This document shows, piece after piece, positions 53,608-62,731 of a stretch of DNA of 64,000 nt. Numbering within the stretch: the first letter of the stretch is position 1; the number at the start of each line of letters is the position of its first letter. The position numbers and the translations under genes are program-made. The stretch is from Kineothrix alysoides (lineage in GTDB: Bacteria; Bacillota; Clostridia; Lachnospirales; Lachnospiraceae), in NCBI RefSeq assembly GCF_000732725.1, contig NZ_JPNB01000002.1, forward strand, positions 992,001 through 1,056,000. The letters are read 5' to 3'. The notes beneath the pieces are model-generated. The model searched no databases. It was not told where the DNA came from and worked only from the letters and a program-made list of their open reading frames with translations.

Positions 53608-53634
53608 AAGAAACACCCGCTGAGCGAGTGTTCT
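53608..53634 (-). terminator. Terminator after trxA
   Basis: AACACTCGCT and GCGGGTGTT pair around a short loop, then TCTTT on the minus strand. It separates trxA from the GH25 gene. Confidence 0.65.
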
Positions 53635-53653
53635 TAACCTTCTAAAACTTCAA

Positions 53654-53977
53654 TTACTTCGTCAGCGCCTCTTGCAGTTTATTCTCCAAATCCGCCTTAG
53701 ATACTCCTCCAACGGTTACGCTCACCGCTTCTCCCCCTTTAAATACGATAAACGTAGGTATGGACATCACGCGATATTTCTGCGCTATCTCCATCTCCTC
53801 ATCTATATTACACTTACCTACCTTTACCTTTCCTTCCAGCTCTCCGGCAAGCTCCTCTACCACGGGCGCCATCATCTTACACGGTCCGCACCAGTCTGCA
53901 AAAAAATCTACCAATACCGGAATATCCGATTTCAGGACCTCTTCCTCGAAATTTGCCGTTGTAAATTTGTATTCCAT
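53654..53977 (-). CDS. trxA: Thioredoxin
   Basis: A protein of 107 residues, the standard thioredoxin length. It has the redox site W-C-G-P-C-K (31-36 region), P-V-L-V-D-F-F-A-D before it, the cis-Pro in S-I-P-T-F, and the C-terminal G-G-V-S-K-A-D-L. It is a cytoplasmic disulfide reductant. GAGAGG precedes the ATG, and the gene lies 16 bases after trmB, so both are likely on one transcript. Confidence 0.97.
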   Translation of the reverse strand: MEYKFTTANFEEEVLKSDIPVLVDFFADWCGPCKMMAPVVEELAGELEGKVKVGKCNIDEEMEIAQKYRVMSIPTFIVFKGGEAVSVTVGGVSKADLENKLQEALTK

Positions 53978-53993
53978 ATTGAAACCTCTCTTT

Positions 53994-54635
53994 CTACCTC
54001 ACAATAATATATTTGTAAATAGGATTACCTAAAGAAGAAAATTTATCTTCATATTCAGTCATTATATTTCCCTGCATCATCTCCTCGTCCCGATGCAGGT
54101 CACGGGTCACCTTCTCAGCTCTCCAGCCGGCATCTTCTAACTCATCCAAAGCAAAGAGGAACAAATCCTTATTATCCGTCTTGAATTCCAGCTGTCCTTC
54201 TTTTGTCAGTATCTTATCGTAGCGGGCAAGGAATTCCCGGGACGGCAGACGCCGCTTGGCATGTCTGTCCTTGGGCCACGGATCGGAAAAATTGAGAAAA
54301 ATCCTCTCTACCTCTTCTTCTGCGAAGACCTCCGTAATGGTCTCGGCATCCATCCGTACAAAACGGACATTGGGCAGAGCTTCCTGCTGCCCCATCTTCT
54401 GTATAGCCCGCAGCAAAACACTGGAATATTTTTCAATCCCGATATAATTAATATCCGGATGAGCCTTCGCCATATCCATAATAAAACGGCCTTTTCCCAT
54501 TCCTATTTCGATGTGTATGGGCTGGCTGTTACAAAAAACATTCTGCCAGTTTCCCTTTTGCTTCTCCGGCTCCCTAACGGCAAATTCGCTTTCGCCGATG
54601 ATTTCCCTCGAGCCTGATATGTTCCGTAAACGCAT
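53994..54635 (-). CDS. trmB: tRNA (guanine-N7-)-methyltransferase
   Basis: A protein of 213 residues. SAM-binding I-E-I-G-M-G-K-G-R-F-I (about 42-52), I-G-I-E-K-Y-S-S-V-L, then the TrmB signature F-L-N-F-S-D-P-W-P-K-D-R-H-A-K-R-R-L (about 120-137) and F-K-T-D-N-K-D-L-F. The enzyme makes m7G46 in the variable loop of tRNAs. AAGGAG precedes the ATG. Confidence 0.97.
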   Translation of the reverse strand: MRLRNISGSREIIGESEFAVREPEKQKGNWQNVFCNSQPIHIEIGMGKGRFIMDMAKAHPDINYIGIEKYSSVLLRAIQKMGQQEALPNVRFVRMDAETITEVFAEEEVERIFLNFSDPWPKDRHAKRRLPSREFLARYDKILTKEGQLEFKTDNKDLFLFALDELEDAGWRAEKVTRDLHRDEEMMQGNIMTEYEDKFSSLGNPIYKYIIVR

Positions 54636-54817
54636 AAAGCCGCTCCTTAATTTTCTTATGCTTCATTTTACACCACAAAGCGATAAATGAAAAGCCCCAA
54701 CCGAACGCGATGATTTTATTTATTAAATAATATTTTTTTTGCAATTATCTTTGGTTTTTAATTAAAATAGTGTATTATTAAAAGTAACGTTTAAATTTTG
54801 AATAGGAGTGTCAGTTT

Positions 54818-56332
54818 ATGTCTTTTAATCACACCGGGCTGAAAAAGGAGCCCTTTCGTTTTCATAAATTAAAGAAAAACCTCTGTCTTTTTACTCTGTC
54901 AGCTATCATACTTTCTTCCGCCTTTGCAACGGATATCGCATATGTACAAGCCGTCAGCCTGGACGCGCTTACAGAAGCTGTGGAGAATAGAAAAACTCTC
55001 CCCATCCAATCCAACGAAATAGAGAACTGGCCCACAGGTCCCCAAATCGGTGCCGAATCAGCCATTGTCATGGAAGCCAATACAGGAGCAATTTTATACA
55101 GCAAGAATATTCATGAGCAGCTATATCCCGCCAGTACCACCAAGATTCTTACCTGCTTGATCGCAGCGGAGAATTCCTCCCTGGACGAAATGGTCACCTT
55201 CTCTCACAATGCCGTTTTCTCCATTCCCAGGGGAAGCTCGAATATGGGTATGGATGAGGGACAGTCTATTTCTATGGAGGAATGCTTATACGGAATCCTT
55301 ATCGGTTCCGCCAATGAGGTAGCTAATGCGGCAGCAGAGCATGTGGGAGGAAGCATCGAGGGCTTTGCAGAAATGATGAATGAAAAAGCCAAAGAGTTGG
55401 GCTGTACCGATTCCCATTTCGCTAATGCCAACGGCCTGCATGACGACAACCATTATACCTCTGCCTATGACCTCGCCACCATCGCCCGGGCTTTTTATAA
55501 GAATGAACTCCTGGCAAAAATATCAGGTATGCCTTCCTATCATTTCGAGCCTACCGCCACACAGCCGGACGATTTCATTCTTCGCACGCACCACAAGATC
55601 GTGAATAATGAATATCCCTGCGAAGGCATCATCGGCGGCAAGACCGGCTACACGGACAACGCCAGACAGACACTGGTAAGCTGTGCGGAGCGAAACGGTA
55701 TGAAGCTCATCTGCGTCATTATGAAGGAAGAATCCCCTCATCAGTTTACGGACACGGTGGATTTGTTTCAGTACGGCTTCAACAATTTTGAAATCGTCAA
55801 CGTATCGGAAAACGAGAAAAACTATAACATAGATAATGCCGACTTTTTCCAGACAGATAACGACATCTTCGGCAGTTCCAAGCCGGTTCTGTCCCTGAAC
55901 AAGGGCAGCTACCTCGTGCTCCCGAAGACTGCAGTTTTCCAGGATACGCAATCCTCTATCTCCTATAATGTGGATGATGACAGCCAGATTGCCAAGATCG
56001 ATTATACCTATAACGGCGTATACGTGGGAAGCGCAACTGTAGATATCGCTCTCAATACCGAATCCTCCTACGATTTCGACACCTCCATAGAAGGCACCGC
56101 TTACGACGCGCCGGAAGCACAGAACGAGGAACCTCAGGAGAATATCATATTCGTCAATGTGAAAAGGGTCCTTTCCTTTATTCTTATCGTAGCGGGCATA
56201 CTTATTTTCCTGTTTGTAGTGAAGTCCGTCATACAGAATTACAGCTTCGCCAAAAGGCGCAGAAACCGCCTGCGGAGAAAAAACAGGCGAAAAGACAGAA
56301 TGCGTTCCCAGTACAAGGATTTTGATCTTTAG
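54818..56332 (+). CDS. D-alanyl-D-alanine carboxypeptidase (penicillin-binding protein, DacF/DacA type)
   Basis: A protein of 504 residues. The signal or anchor segment is at about 23-45. The serine-peptidase S11 motifs are S106-x-x-K109 (P-A-S-T-T-K), S164-A-N166 and K275-T-G277. A C-terminal membrane helix (about 450-470) is followed by a highly basic tail, so the protein is anchored at that end. It trims pentapeptide stems of peptidoglycan. AGGAGTG lies ahead of the ATG. The gene is monocistronic and ends at a strong bidirectional terminator. Confidence 0.95.
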   Translation: MSFNHTGLKKEPFRFHKLKKNLCLFTLSAIILSSAFATDIAYVQAVSLDALTEAVENRKTLPIQSNEIENWPTGPQIGAESAIVMEANTGAILYSKNIHEQLYPASTTKILTCLIAAENSSLDEMVTFSHNAVFSIPRGSSNMGMDEGQSISMEECLYGILIGSANEVANAAAEHVGGSIEGFAEMMNEKAKELGCTDSHFANANGLHDDNHYTSAYDLATIARAFYKNELLAKISGMPSYHFEPTATQPDDFILRTHHKIVNNEYPCEGIIGGKTGYTDNARQTLVSCAERNGMKLICVIMKEESPHQFTDTVDLFQYGFNNFEIVNVSENEKNYNIDNADFFQTDNDIFGSSKPVLSLNKGSYLVLPKTAVFQDTQSSISYNVDDDSQIAKIDYTYNGVYVGSATVDIALNTESSYDFDTSIEGTAYDAPEAQNEEPQENIIFVNVKRVLSFILIVAGILIFLFVVKSVIQNYSFAKRRRNRLRRKNRRKDRMRSQYKDFDL

Positions 56333-56353
56333 ATTGAATCGGGCGATAAAATA

Positions 56354-56417
56354 AGGGCGTCCTAAAAGCCATAAAGGTGTTTCACCATTTTGCGACTTTT
56401 GGGACGCCCTCTTATTT
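56354..56417. terminator. Bidirectional terminator
   Basis: AGGGCGTCCTAAAAG (56354-56368) pairs with CTTTTGGGACGCCCT (56396-56410), with an inner GGTG/CACC stem and a T-run after it. It lies between the convergent carboxypeptidase and exonuclease genes. Confidence 0.9.
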
Positions 56418-56418
56418 T

Positions 56419-57369
56419 TTACCTGCCGTACTTATTTCTTTCTTTTTTCTGCTGCCTCGCCCGTCCCTGCCTCTCCCTGATTTCGAGCACATCCTCTTCC
56501 GATATGAATTTCGTTGTCTTTATGGCATATACTTTATCGTTCTCCGATTTCTTGATGCGCACCTTAGCCTTCATGAAACCGTGGTTATTGCAATAGCCCA
56601 CGCTGTAATAATGTTTTCCGTTAGGAGTAAACCATTTAATTTTACGCTTGATATTCTTCCTGCAAAGATAACACTTCGTACTCATGATTTCCCGGTCATC
56701 CAGCACGTCCTGTTTGCTGTCGAATTCTCTGGAAATGTACTTCGTATAATTATCGAACACTGCATATACTTCTTCTTTTTTATTTCTCGGTGCCACAAAA
56801 ACGTCAAAGGAAACATTGCCCAGCAGTTCCTTGTCGATATGGGCCAGTATTTTGGCAGTATAATATGCATCGCTGAAGGCTCTGTGAAAGGGAATATCCT
56901 TTCTTATATTCAGAAAGTCAATCGCATACTCCAAGGTTCTTCTGGACTTCTTGTCCTCAAAGCAGATGCTGAACAGCTTCTGCACATCGTAAAATTTCAG
57001 CGGCCTGTCCGAAAGCAGCGGCATATGATAATGACGCATGTTCCTCTGAAGCTCCGTTAAATCCAAAGGCCCCCACGTACAGAACATGTAATCTGTTCCG
57101 CACCACGTAAGAAAATCTTGTACTACTTCGTTAAAGAAGCGCTCGTTATCCAGCTCTTCCATCCGTAAATGTATCAATTTCTTCGTGATATGGTGCATTT
57201 CATGGTAAATCTGAGGCTTTATCAACCGGTTGAACTCCCCGGTAATTTCAAAATCGTTATTCAGCTTCAAAGCACCGATTTCTATAATTTCAAAAGGGAC
57301 AGTTTTTACTTCTTCATCTTTTCCGGTATTGCTTTGATTCCATTCTAAATCAAACACTATATAATTCAT
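56419..57369 (-). CDS. DEDDh 3'-5' exonuclease with C-terminal zinc-finger-like motif
   Basis: A protein of 316 residues. Exo I has F-D-L-E-W-N-Q (D and E ligands), Exo II is around W-G-P-L-D-L-T-E-L, and Exo III is H-R-A-F-S-D-A-Y-Y-T-A. This is the ERI1/KapD-like class acting on RNA or DNA 3' ends. The C-terminal 80 residues carry C-Y-L-C-R-K-N and Y-C-N-N-H-G, a C-x2-C/C-x3-H pattern likely to hold zinc, and end in a basic tail. AAGG precedes the ATG. Confidence 0.88.
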   Translation of the reverse strand: MNYIVFDLEWNQSNTGKDEEVKTVPFEIIEIGALKLNNDFEITGEFNRLIKPQIYHEMHHITKKLIHLRMEELDNERFFNEVVQDFLTWCGTDYMFCTWGPLDLTELQRNMRHYHMPLLSDRPLKFYDVQKLFSICFEDKKSRRTLEYAIDFLNIRKDIPFHRAFSDAYYTAKILAHIDKELLGNVSFDVFVAPRNKKEEVYAVFDNYTKYISREFDSKQDVLDDREIMSTKCYLCRKNIKRKIKWFTPNGKHYYSVGYCNNHGFMKAKVRIKKSENDKVYAIKTTKFISEEDVLEIRERQGRARQQKKERNKYGR

Positions 57370-57550
57370 GTAAAATACCTTTTCCTTTGCAAAACAGTCC
57401 TATCCCAGTATATCTATTTCTTTCATTTTGAATACTTTTCATATAAATGTCAAGAAATATACCCTTTTATTAATTAAATTGCCAAAAAATTTTATAAGCA
57501 TGCATGACTGTGATTTCTTCCCTTTGATAGACCCGAAATTCTATATAGCA

Positions 57551-57640
57551 GGCCATCATTAACAGTTCCGATATCCGATATTACAGGCCACCATTAACAG
57601 TCCCGATATCCGATATTACAGGCCACCATTGACAGTCCCG
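57551..57640. repeat. 35-bp tandem repeat, 2.6 copies
   Basis: Units begin GGCCACCATTAACAGTCCCG and continue with ATATCCGATATTACA. Copies lie at 57551-57585, 57586-57620 and a partial at 57621-57640, nearly identical. They sit in a 338-bp gene-free stretch between the exonuclease and hydrolase genes. Each unit contains the palindrome ATATCCGATAT. No gene is seen in the remaining bases, only an AT-rich segment and a GC-rich patch near 57675. Confidence 0.9.
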
Positions 57641-57707
57641 CCGTCTTCCGTTTACAGGAAATTAAGTAAGCGAAAGCTGGCGGGACGCTTTTGTCGGTTT
57701 TTTAAAT

Positions 57708-58529
57708 CTATTTCCATACTTCATCAATTATACTAATAAATATCCGGTTAAATTTATCCAATTCATCATACATAATTCCGTGACCGCTGTTTTCAAGAGT
57801 GTACAACCTGGAACCACGAATACCTCTATGCTGAATTCTCGCAAGATCGTTAGATACAACAACATCTTTGGCGCCATGTATAATTGCCGTAGGCACACAT
57901 ACCGTCGCCAGATCTTTTCTTCCGTCCTCATCCCGAAGGGAAATGATTGCTTTCAAAGTACCGATCCCCGATGCAGAAAGTGCAATATCTTCAAACCAAT
58001 TTTTAGCTGCTTCACTTTGAGGAGACGCAAATAACTGGTTATGCGCAAATTCATAAGCGAGCTTCGGCCTGTCGGTACGTACCTGCTCAATTAATCCATC
58101 CACATAACTTCTCGTAAGTCCATAGGGATAACCGGTGCGCTGCGTCCAGGAAGGTGCCGCTGCCGCTAACAAAATCAACTGCTTTACTCCGTATCCCTGA
58201 TATATGTTCATGTACCGGAGTGCAATCGCCCCACCCATGGAGAATCCCACCAAAACAATATCCGTAAGGCGCAGCGTCGTAATAATTCCATAAATATCCG
58301 CTGCCATCCGGTCATAAGAATAACCGCAGGCTGGTGCATCTGAGCTGCCGAATCCTCTTAAATCGAGCGCCACTACCCGATAACCGCAGGCAATTAACTT
58401 TTCAACCTGATATTCATAGATTTTATGAGAGAGCGGCCAGCCGTGAATAAGAAAAACCGTATGGGTACCGCCGCAATCATAATTATACACTGCTATTTTT
58501 ACATTATCTGAGGAAGTAATATAGAACAT
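57708..58529 (-). CDS. Alpha/beta-hydrolase fold protein
   Basis: A protein of 273 residues. The oxyanion-hole motif is L-I-H-G-W-P-L-S, the nucleophile elbow is G-F-S-M-G-G-A (Ser about 97), the acid is probably in I-H-G-A-K-D-V-V, and the catalytic His is in N-S-G-H-G-I. It resembles the non-heme haloperoxidase/esterase subgroup. The substrate is unknown and there is no signal peptide. AAGGAT precedes the ATG. It is a single gene, with 81 bases separating it from the ABC ATPase gene. Confidence 0.88.
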   Translation of the reverse strand: MFYITSSDNVKIAVYNYDCGGTHTVFLIHGWPLSHKIYEYQVEKLIACGYRVVALDLRGFGSSDAPACGYSYDRMAADIYGIITTLRLTDIVLVGFSMGGAIALRYMNIYQGYGVKQLILLAAAAPSWTQRTGYPYGLTRSYVDGLIEQVRTDRPKLAYEFAHNQLFASPQSEAAKNWFEDIALSASGIGTLKAIISLRDEDGRKDLATVCVPTAIIHGAKDVVVSNDLARIQHRGIRGSRLYTLENSGHGIMYDELDKFNRIFISIIDEVWK

Positions 58530-58610
58530 AACGATATCCTTAATAATAAAGTTATTTTATTATATGTACTTTTCTTCTCTTCGTTATGAAATAAGCGCTT
58601 CCAAATAATA

Positions 58611-59207
58611 CTAATTTGTCCTATAATTATTATCATTCATATATATGATTTTCCCGCCCATAAATTTCGCTTCCTTTTCATCGTGGGTCACCAATATGAC
58701 CGTTTTGCCCATACTTTTCTTCAGGGTGTAACTCATGACCTCGTTTTTTTTATGCTCATCCAGCCCTTTAAAAGGCTCGTCCAGAATCAGAATATCATAA
58801 GGAGATAGCAAAGCCCGCACCAAAGCGGTTCTTCTGCGCATGCCGCCGGACAACTCCCTGACGGGCTGCCTTTCACTTCCCTCAAGGCCTACTCTTCGCA
58901 GCTCCTTCTCGATCTGCGGCACGGTTACCCTGCTGTCGCATACGAGGCGGATATTGGCAATCGCGTTCAGATTCTCGCAAAGCCTGTCCTCTTGAAATAC
59001 CATTCCAATCCTGCTGCCTTCCATCCCTGTAACGCTTCCTTCATCCGCTTTCTCAAGCCCCGCAAGAATCTTAAGAAGCGTAGTCTTCCCTGCGCCGGAA
59101 GGCGCCATAACAGAAGTAACTGCCCCCTCACTTATTCTGATGGAGAAGTTACGAAGTACCTCTTTTTCCCCGTATTTTTTTGACAAATTAATGATATCAA
59201 TATCCAT
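58611..59207 (-). CDS. ABC transporter ATP-binding protein (SsuB/TauB/ThiZ-like)
   Basis: A protein of 198 residues, shorter than the usual 240-260. Walker A is A-P-S-G-A-G-K-T-T-L-L, the Q-loop V-F-Q-E-D-R-L, the signature L-S-G-G-M-R-R-R-T, Walker B I-L-I-L-D-E-P-F-K-G-L-D and the switch V-T-H-D. F-Q-E-D-R-L and D-E-P-F-K are typical of nitrate/sulfonate/taurine or pyrimidine-precursor importers. AAGGAG precedes the ATG; it follows the permease gene by 35 bases. Confidence 0.9.
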   Translation of the reverse strand: MDIDIINLSKKYGEKEVLRNFSIRISEGAVTSVMAPSGAGKTTLLKILAGLEKADEGSVTGMEGSRIGMVFQEDRLCENLNAIANIRLVCDSRVTVPQIEKELRRVGLEGSERQPVRELSGGMRRRTALVRALLSPYDILILDEPFKGLDEHKKNEVMSYTLKKSMGKTVILVTHDEKEAKFMGGKIIYMNDNNYRTN

Positions 59208-59242
59208 TTCTTACAGCTCTCCTTGGATTTTTCCCCGGGTTT

Positions 59243-60013
59243 TCAACCTCTCTCCACTTTTTTGACCAACTTATCCACAAAAAGAAGAAATATCTTCTCA
59301 AAACCTACACTCAAAAGAACAATAGTAAATGTCCATGCAAATAAATCCGGCGTCTGCAGATAAATCTTCGCTTCATACAGCTTCTCTCCGATAGAGCCCC
59401 TCGGAATCCCTATCACCTCCGCCGCCACCCCCGCCTTCCAGCACAATCCCAGAGACAGAGAGGCCGCCGTTTTGAAAAAGGGCATAATCTGGGAAAGGTA
59501 TATATATCTGAGGCGTTTTCCATAAGGTACCTGAAAGACCTGAGCCATTTCCAGGAGCTGTCCGTCCATCCTCTCTATACCCTCCAGAATGTTCTGATAG
59601 ACTACCGGCAGTACCATGAGAAAAGAAATAACCACCGATAAGTTACGGGAGGGCACCCATATCAATACGAGGATGATAAAGGACGCTACGGGTACCGCCT
59701 TTATTACCGCGATAAGAGGCCTCATCAGCTCCTTGATAAAAGTATTCATAGAACTGATTCCTGCCAATATCACCCCGGCACACAAAGCCAACAAGAACCC
59801 TCCTATAATGCGAAGGAGGGAAAAGGCAATGGACTGCCAGAACGAAAGGGTGAGCATCAATTGCAGGAATTTAAACAATACGACAGCAGGAGATACCAAA
59901 AGTATCTCCTGCCCAATAGAGCGCGCCGCTATCTCCCACATGAGCAGCCAAAGCAAAACAGCCCATATTTTTATTTTTGATCTATTTCCCTTGTCTTTCA
60001 TAGTAAAAGTCAT
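59243..60013 (-). CDS. ABC transporter permease (SsuC/ThiX-like)
   Basis: A protein of 256 residues from ATG 60013 (GGAGAG about ten bases upstream), overlapping the end of the binding-protein gene. ATG 60001 or 60046 are other possible starts. Six hydrophobic segments are seen, and the cytoplasmic EAA-like loop E-G-I-E-R-M-D-G-Q-L-L-E-M-A-Q-V-F and K-A-G-V-A-A-E-V-I-G-I-P are typical of the family. It forms the channel for the transporter encoded by the three adjacent genes. Confidence 0.88.
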   Translation of the reverse strand: MTFTMKDKGNRSKIKIWAVLLWLLMWEIAARSIGQEILLVSPAVVLFKFLQLMLTLSFWQSIAFSLLRIIGGFLLALCAGVILAGISSMNTFIKELMRPLIAVIKAVPVASFIILVLIWVPSRNLSVVISFLMVLPVVYQNILEGIERMDGQLLEMAQVFQVPYGKRLRYIYLSQIMPFFKTAASLSLGLCWKAGVAAEVIGIPRGSIGEKLYEAKIYLQTPDLFAWTFTIVLLSVGFEKIFLLFVDKLVKKVERG

Positions 60014-61115
60014 CAGCCGGAATCTCTCCTCCCACGGACTTCTCATTCTGTTCCAACAATACGCTCAAATATCCCGATAGTTTATCTTTCATTTCTGCGC
60101 CTTCGATAAATGTAATATTGCAGTACGGCAGCGCCTTTTGCGCTACAGCGGCAGGAACGATATCAAATTTCTCGATAAGCTTCGCCGCCTCCTCCACATT
60201 TCCGTTCACATAGTCTACGGATTTCTTATAGGAATCCATAAAGGCACTTACCGCCTCAGGATGCTCTTCTATGAAATCAGCTCTCGCCACAATGACTCCG
60301 GTAAGAAGGGCGCTGGGCGTCTCCTCATCCTTCTGCAGCTTGTCCCACTCCTGAGTCAGATCGAGCGCAATACGTATTCTGTCATTTTTTATCTGCGCTG
60401 TCGTAACGAAGGGCTGGGGAAGCAGCGCGATTCCTTCATCTTCAGAGGCCGCAAGCGCCGCTACACATTCCGCATGCTCGGATTTCCATTCAATCGTTAC
60501 ATCCTTTTCCGGGTCGATTCCATTTTTTATAAGTATATAGTTTAAGGCATATTCCGGGGTCGCACCTTTTCCGCTGGCATATATGGTTTTTCCCTTCAGA
60601 TCCGCTGCCGAATGTACTGTATCGCCCGTATCCACGATATAGATTACACCCAAGGTATTGATAGCAAGCACCCGTATCTGTCCATCGGTATTGTTATAGA
60701 GCACCGAAGCGAGATTGGCAGGAACCGCCGCGATATCCGTCTCTCCCTGAACCAGTTTGGGTGTTACCTCATCCGCGGAAGCTGCGATGGTAAACTCATA
60801 ATCGTTTCCATTCACAACACCGGTTTCACTTTCATTCATAAGCTCGACCAGGCCCATAGCCGTAGGCCCCTTCAATGCCATAACCCGAACTGTTGTATCT
60901 GCGGTATCTGTTGCATCCGCAATTTCTTCGGGAGCAGGCTCTTCCTGTGCCTTGGAAGAGTCTTCCACCTGAACTTCTTCACCAGAAGCCTGACTCTCAG
61001 CCCCTAAGGTCTCCTCCGACTGGCTCTGTGCAGAACTTCCCGCTTGGCTGCCGCAGCCGGTTATCAGCGTCAGACACAGAACCAAACTTATAGGTAACAT
61101 TAATAACTTTTTCAT
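59982..61115 (-). CDS. ABC substrate-binding lipoprotein (NMT1/SsuA-like)
   Basis: A protein of 377 residues. Lipoprotein signal with L-I-T-G-C, Cys at 21, then a Gln/Glu/Ser-rich linker to about 70. The type II binding fold has P-T-A-M-G-L-V-E-L, K-T-I-Y-A-S-G-K-G-A-T-P-E-Y and P-Q-P-F-V-T. These resemble NMT1/ThiY or nitrate/sulfonate binding proteins; the ligand is unknown. No riboswitch is seen in the short gap upstream. First gene of a three-gene transporter operon. Confidence 0.9.
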   Translation of the reverse strand: MKKLLMLPISLVLCLTLITGCGSQAGSSAQSQSEETLGAESQASGEEVQVEDSSKAQEEPAPEEIADATDTADTTVRVMALKGPTAMGLVELMNESETGVVNGNDYEFTIAASADEVTPKLVQGETDIAAVPANLASVLYNNTDGQIRVLAINTLGVIYIVDTGDTVHSAADLKGKTIYASGKGATPEYALNYILIKNGIDPEKDVTIEWKSEHAECVAALAASEDEGIALLPQPFVTTAQIKNDRIRIALDLTQEWDKLQKDEETPSALLTGVIVARADFIEEHPEAVSAFMDSYKKSVDYVNGNVEEAAKLIEKFDIVPAAVAQKALPYCNITFIEGAEMKDKLSGYLSVLLEQNEKSVGGEIPADDFYYERQGK

Positions 61116-61138
61116 ACGTCTTCCCTTCTTTACTATTA

Positions 61139-62443
61139 TTAATTTATTTCCCTGATCCTCATATGAGGCTTGGGGATGTACTGCAGTGCGATTCTATTCT
61201 CCGGCTTGCTGTCACAAAGATAAATGACCATCAGAAAAAACCATTCCGCCGGCTTCATAATATAATAAATCAAATCTGCCATAAACGGCGATTTTACATT
61301 CTTCGCAATCGGATAACCATATTTATCGTAAGCGCCCCTTACTATTCCGTGCAGACGAGGAGTCTTTTCCTCAAGAACCTGCTCAAATGCATTGGCAACG
61401 CAAAGCTGTCTGTTAACGATGACTTCATGTCCGTGCCTCACCCCAAGCCTTAAAGGCTTCACCACTCTCTTATGCCCGCCTGCTGCTACCGTGCATAAAT
61501 AGTGTTCGTCGAACATAACATTTTGTGGTGCTACCCTCCTGGACAAGCTCCAATCCGCCGTCTCCGTCCAAGCCTTTATAAAGCTGTCAGGCGCCTGCCC
61601 GAACAGTATCAGGATCACGATTAAAATTCCCAAAAGCGGAATGGTAAGTACCAGTCCCACGATAGGCCACCTGGATGAATTCATCAGCCATGACCGGATA
61701 AAAGAAAGAGATTCCTTCGTCTGGCTCACATCTGAAACCTGAAGCTCCCGCCATCTAAATACAAGCTCCTTTACCGTCTTCATTACGATAAGTATGTAAT
61801 TAAATGGAAACAAGCTAAAGAACAGGCTATCATATTCCATTTCCCATATTTGCACGACCCAGAGAATACACTGCGCTGCTCCCAGATACATGGCGGCAAT
61901 GCAGAAGGTAAGAACTAAGGGCGGCAGCTTTTCCAGTCTGCCATAGCGGGCGATGACATATCCCAACAGAGAAACCCCGGCAATAGTTATTATGGTAGGC
62001 AGAGTCTCCGTAAGAACAGGCGAATGCTTCTCGAAATTACGGGCTTCCATCCACCAATCGTTGATAGTTATATTAGAAAAACCAGAACCTGCGTAAATAA
62101 TGGAATAAGTAATTCCAAGAATAATAGTAAGCGCCTCTATTTTCCTGCTGCTGATCGAAAGCTCAGGAGAGGGGTTTTTTAAAAATAAAGCGACCATATT
62201 TATTGCGGTCAGTAACAAGGGTATTCCAACAAATATCCAAATAAGGGCAAAAACTATAAAATATATGGTTAAGCTATCCCGCTCTAGCCTATGATTCAAT
62301 AGTTCTGAAATGAACACAACGACTGCCGGGACAGCCAGAATAGCAAAACTAAGAACCATGCATAAAAGTATCGGATGCTTTTTATAATGAAAAGTAGCTT
62401 TTCCAAACACTTCTTTCATGATATTTTTTAACTTTATATCCAT
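61139..62443 (-). CDS. DUF6688-like membrane protein
   Basis: A protein of 434 residues. Seven hydrophobic segments (about 25-48, 60-85, 105-125, 145-165, 175-200, 210-225 and 265-285) are followed by a soluble C-terminal domain. That domain contains L-C-T-V-A-A-G-G-H-K and R-H-G-H-E-V-I-V-N-R-Q-L-C-V-A-N-A-F-E-Q, then Y-D-K-Y-G-Y-P. I associate this tail with the DUF6688 family, whose function is unknown. The conserved His, Arg and Cys residues look like an active or metal site. AGGGGAG precedes the ATG. Confidence 0.65.
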   Translation of the reverse strand: MDIKLKNIMKEVFGKATFHYKKHPILLCMVLSFAILAVPAVVVFISELLNHRLERDSLTIYFIVFALIWIFVGIPLLLTAINMVALFLKNPSPELSISSRKIEALTIILGITYSIIYAGSGFSNITINDWWMEARNFEKHSPVLTETLPTIITIAGVSLLGYVIARYGRLEKLPPLVLTFCIAAMYLGAAQCILWVVQIWEMEYDSLFFSLFPFNYILIVMKTVKELVFRWRELQVSDVSQTKESLSFIRSWLMNSSRWPIVGLVLTIPLLGILIVILILFGQAPDSFIKAWTETADWSLSRRVAPQNVMFDEHYLCTVAAGGHKRVVKPLRLGVRHGHEVIVNRQLCVANAFEQVLEEKTPRLHGIVRGAYDKYGYPIAKNVKSPFMADLIYYIMKPAEWFFLMVIYLCDSKPENRIALQYIPKPHMRIREIN

Positions 62444-62624
62444 TGTATTAATTCTCCCCTATTACGTTAAAAGTTCATTAAACTTTTATTACTTTTAAAT
62501 ATTACCACATAAAGCGATAAAATGAAAGAAAAGGGGAAATCTTTCGATTGTTTAAAATATGAGAATACTTTATTATAATAATTATATAGTAAGAAAATAA
62601 TAATGAAATAAATAAGTTATAAGT

Positions 62625-62647
62625 TTATTGATAAAATTTATCAATAA
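62625..62647. promoter_or_regulatory. 23-bp near-perfect palindrome, candidate operator
   Basis: TTATTGATAAA and TTTATCAATAA mirror each other around a single A. It lies 17 bases upstream of the -35 box of the DUF6219/DUF6110 transcript, a usual place for an activator or metal-responsive regulator. The rest of 62444-62664 is very AT-rich with no gene. Confidence 0.6.
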
Positions 62648-62664
62648 TAGGAAATTATTAGCAA

Positions 62665-62692
62665 TCGACAATCGGCCCAGTTATAATATAAT
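62665..62692 (+). promoter_or_regulatory. Promoter of the DUF6219/DUF6110 transcript
   Basis: -35 TCGACA (62665-62670), 16-bp spacer, -10 TATAAT (62687-62692). The small inverted repeat AATGA-N6-TCATT follows at the expected transcription start. Confidence 0.6.
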
Positions 62693-62731
62693 GACACCGA
62701 TCATTTGTTATTATACTAAGGAGGAAGAGAA

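Noticed and set aside
57551-57640. CRISPR array
   Set aside because: The 35-bp units abut directly with no spacers and no cas genes are near.
62625-62647. FNR-type binding site
   Set aside because: The TTGAT and ATCAA halves are seven bases apart, not four, so a standard FNR site is not supported.
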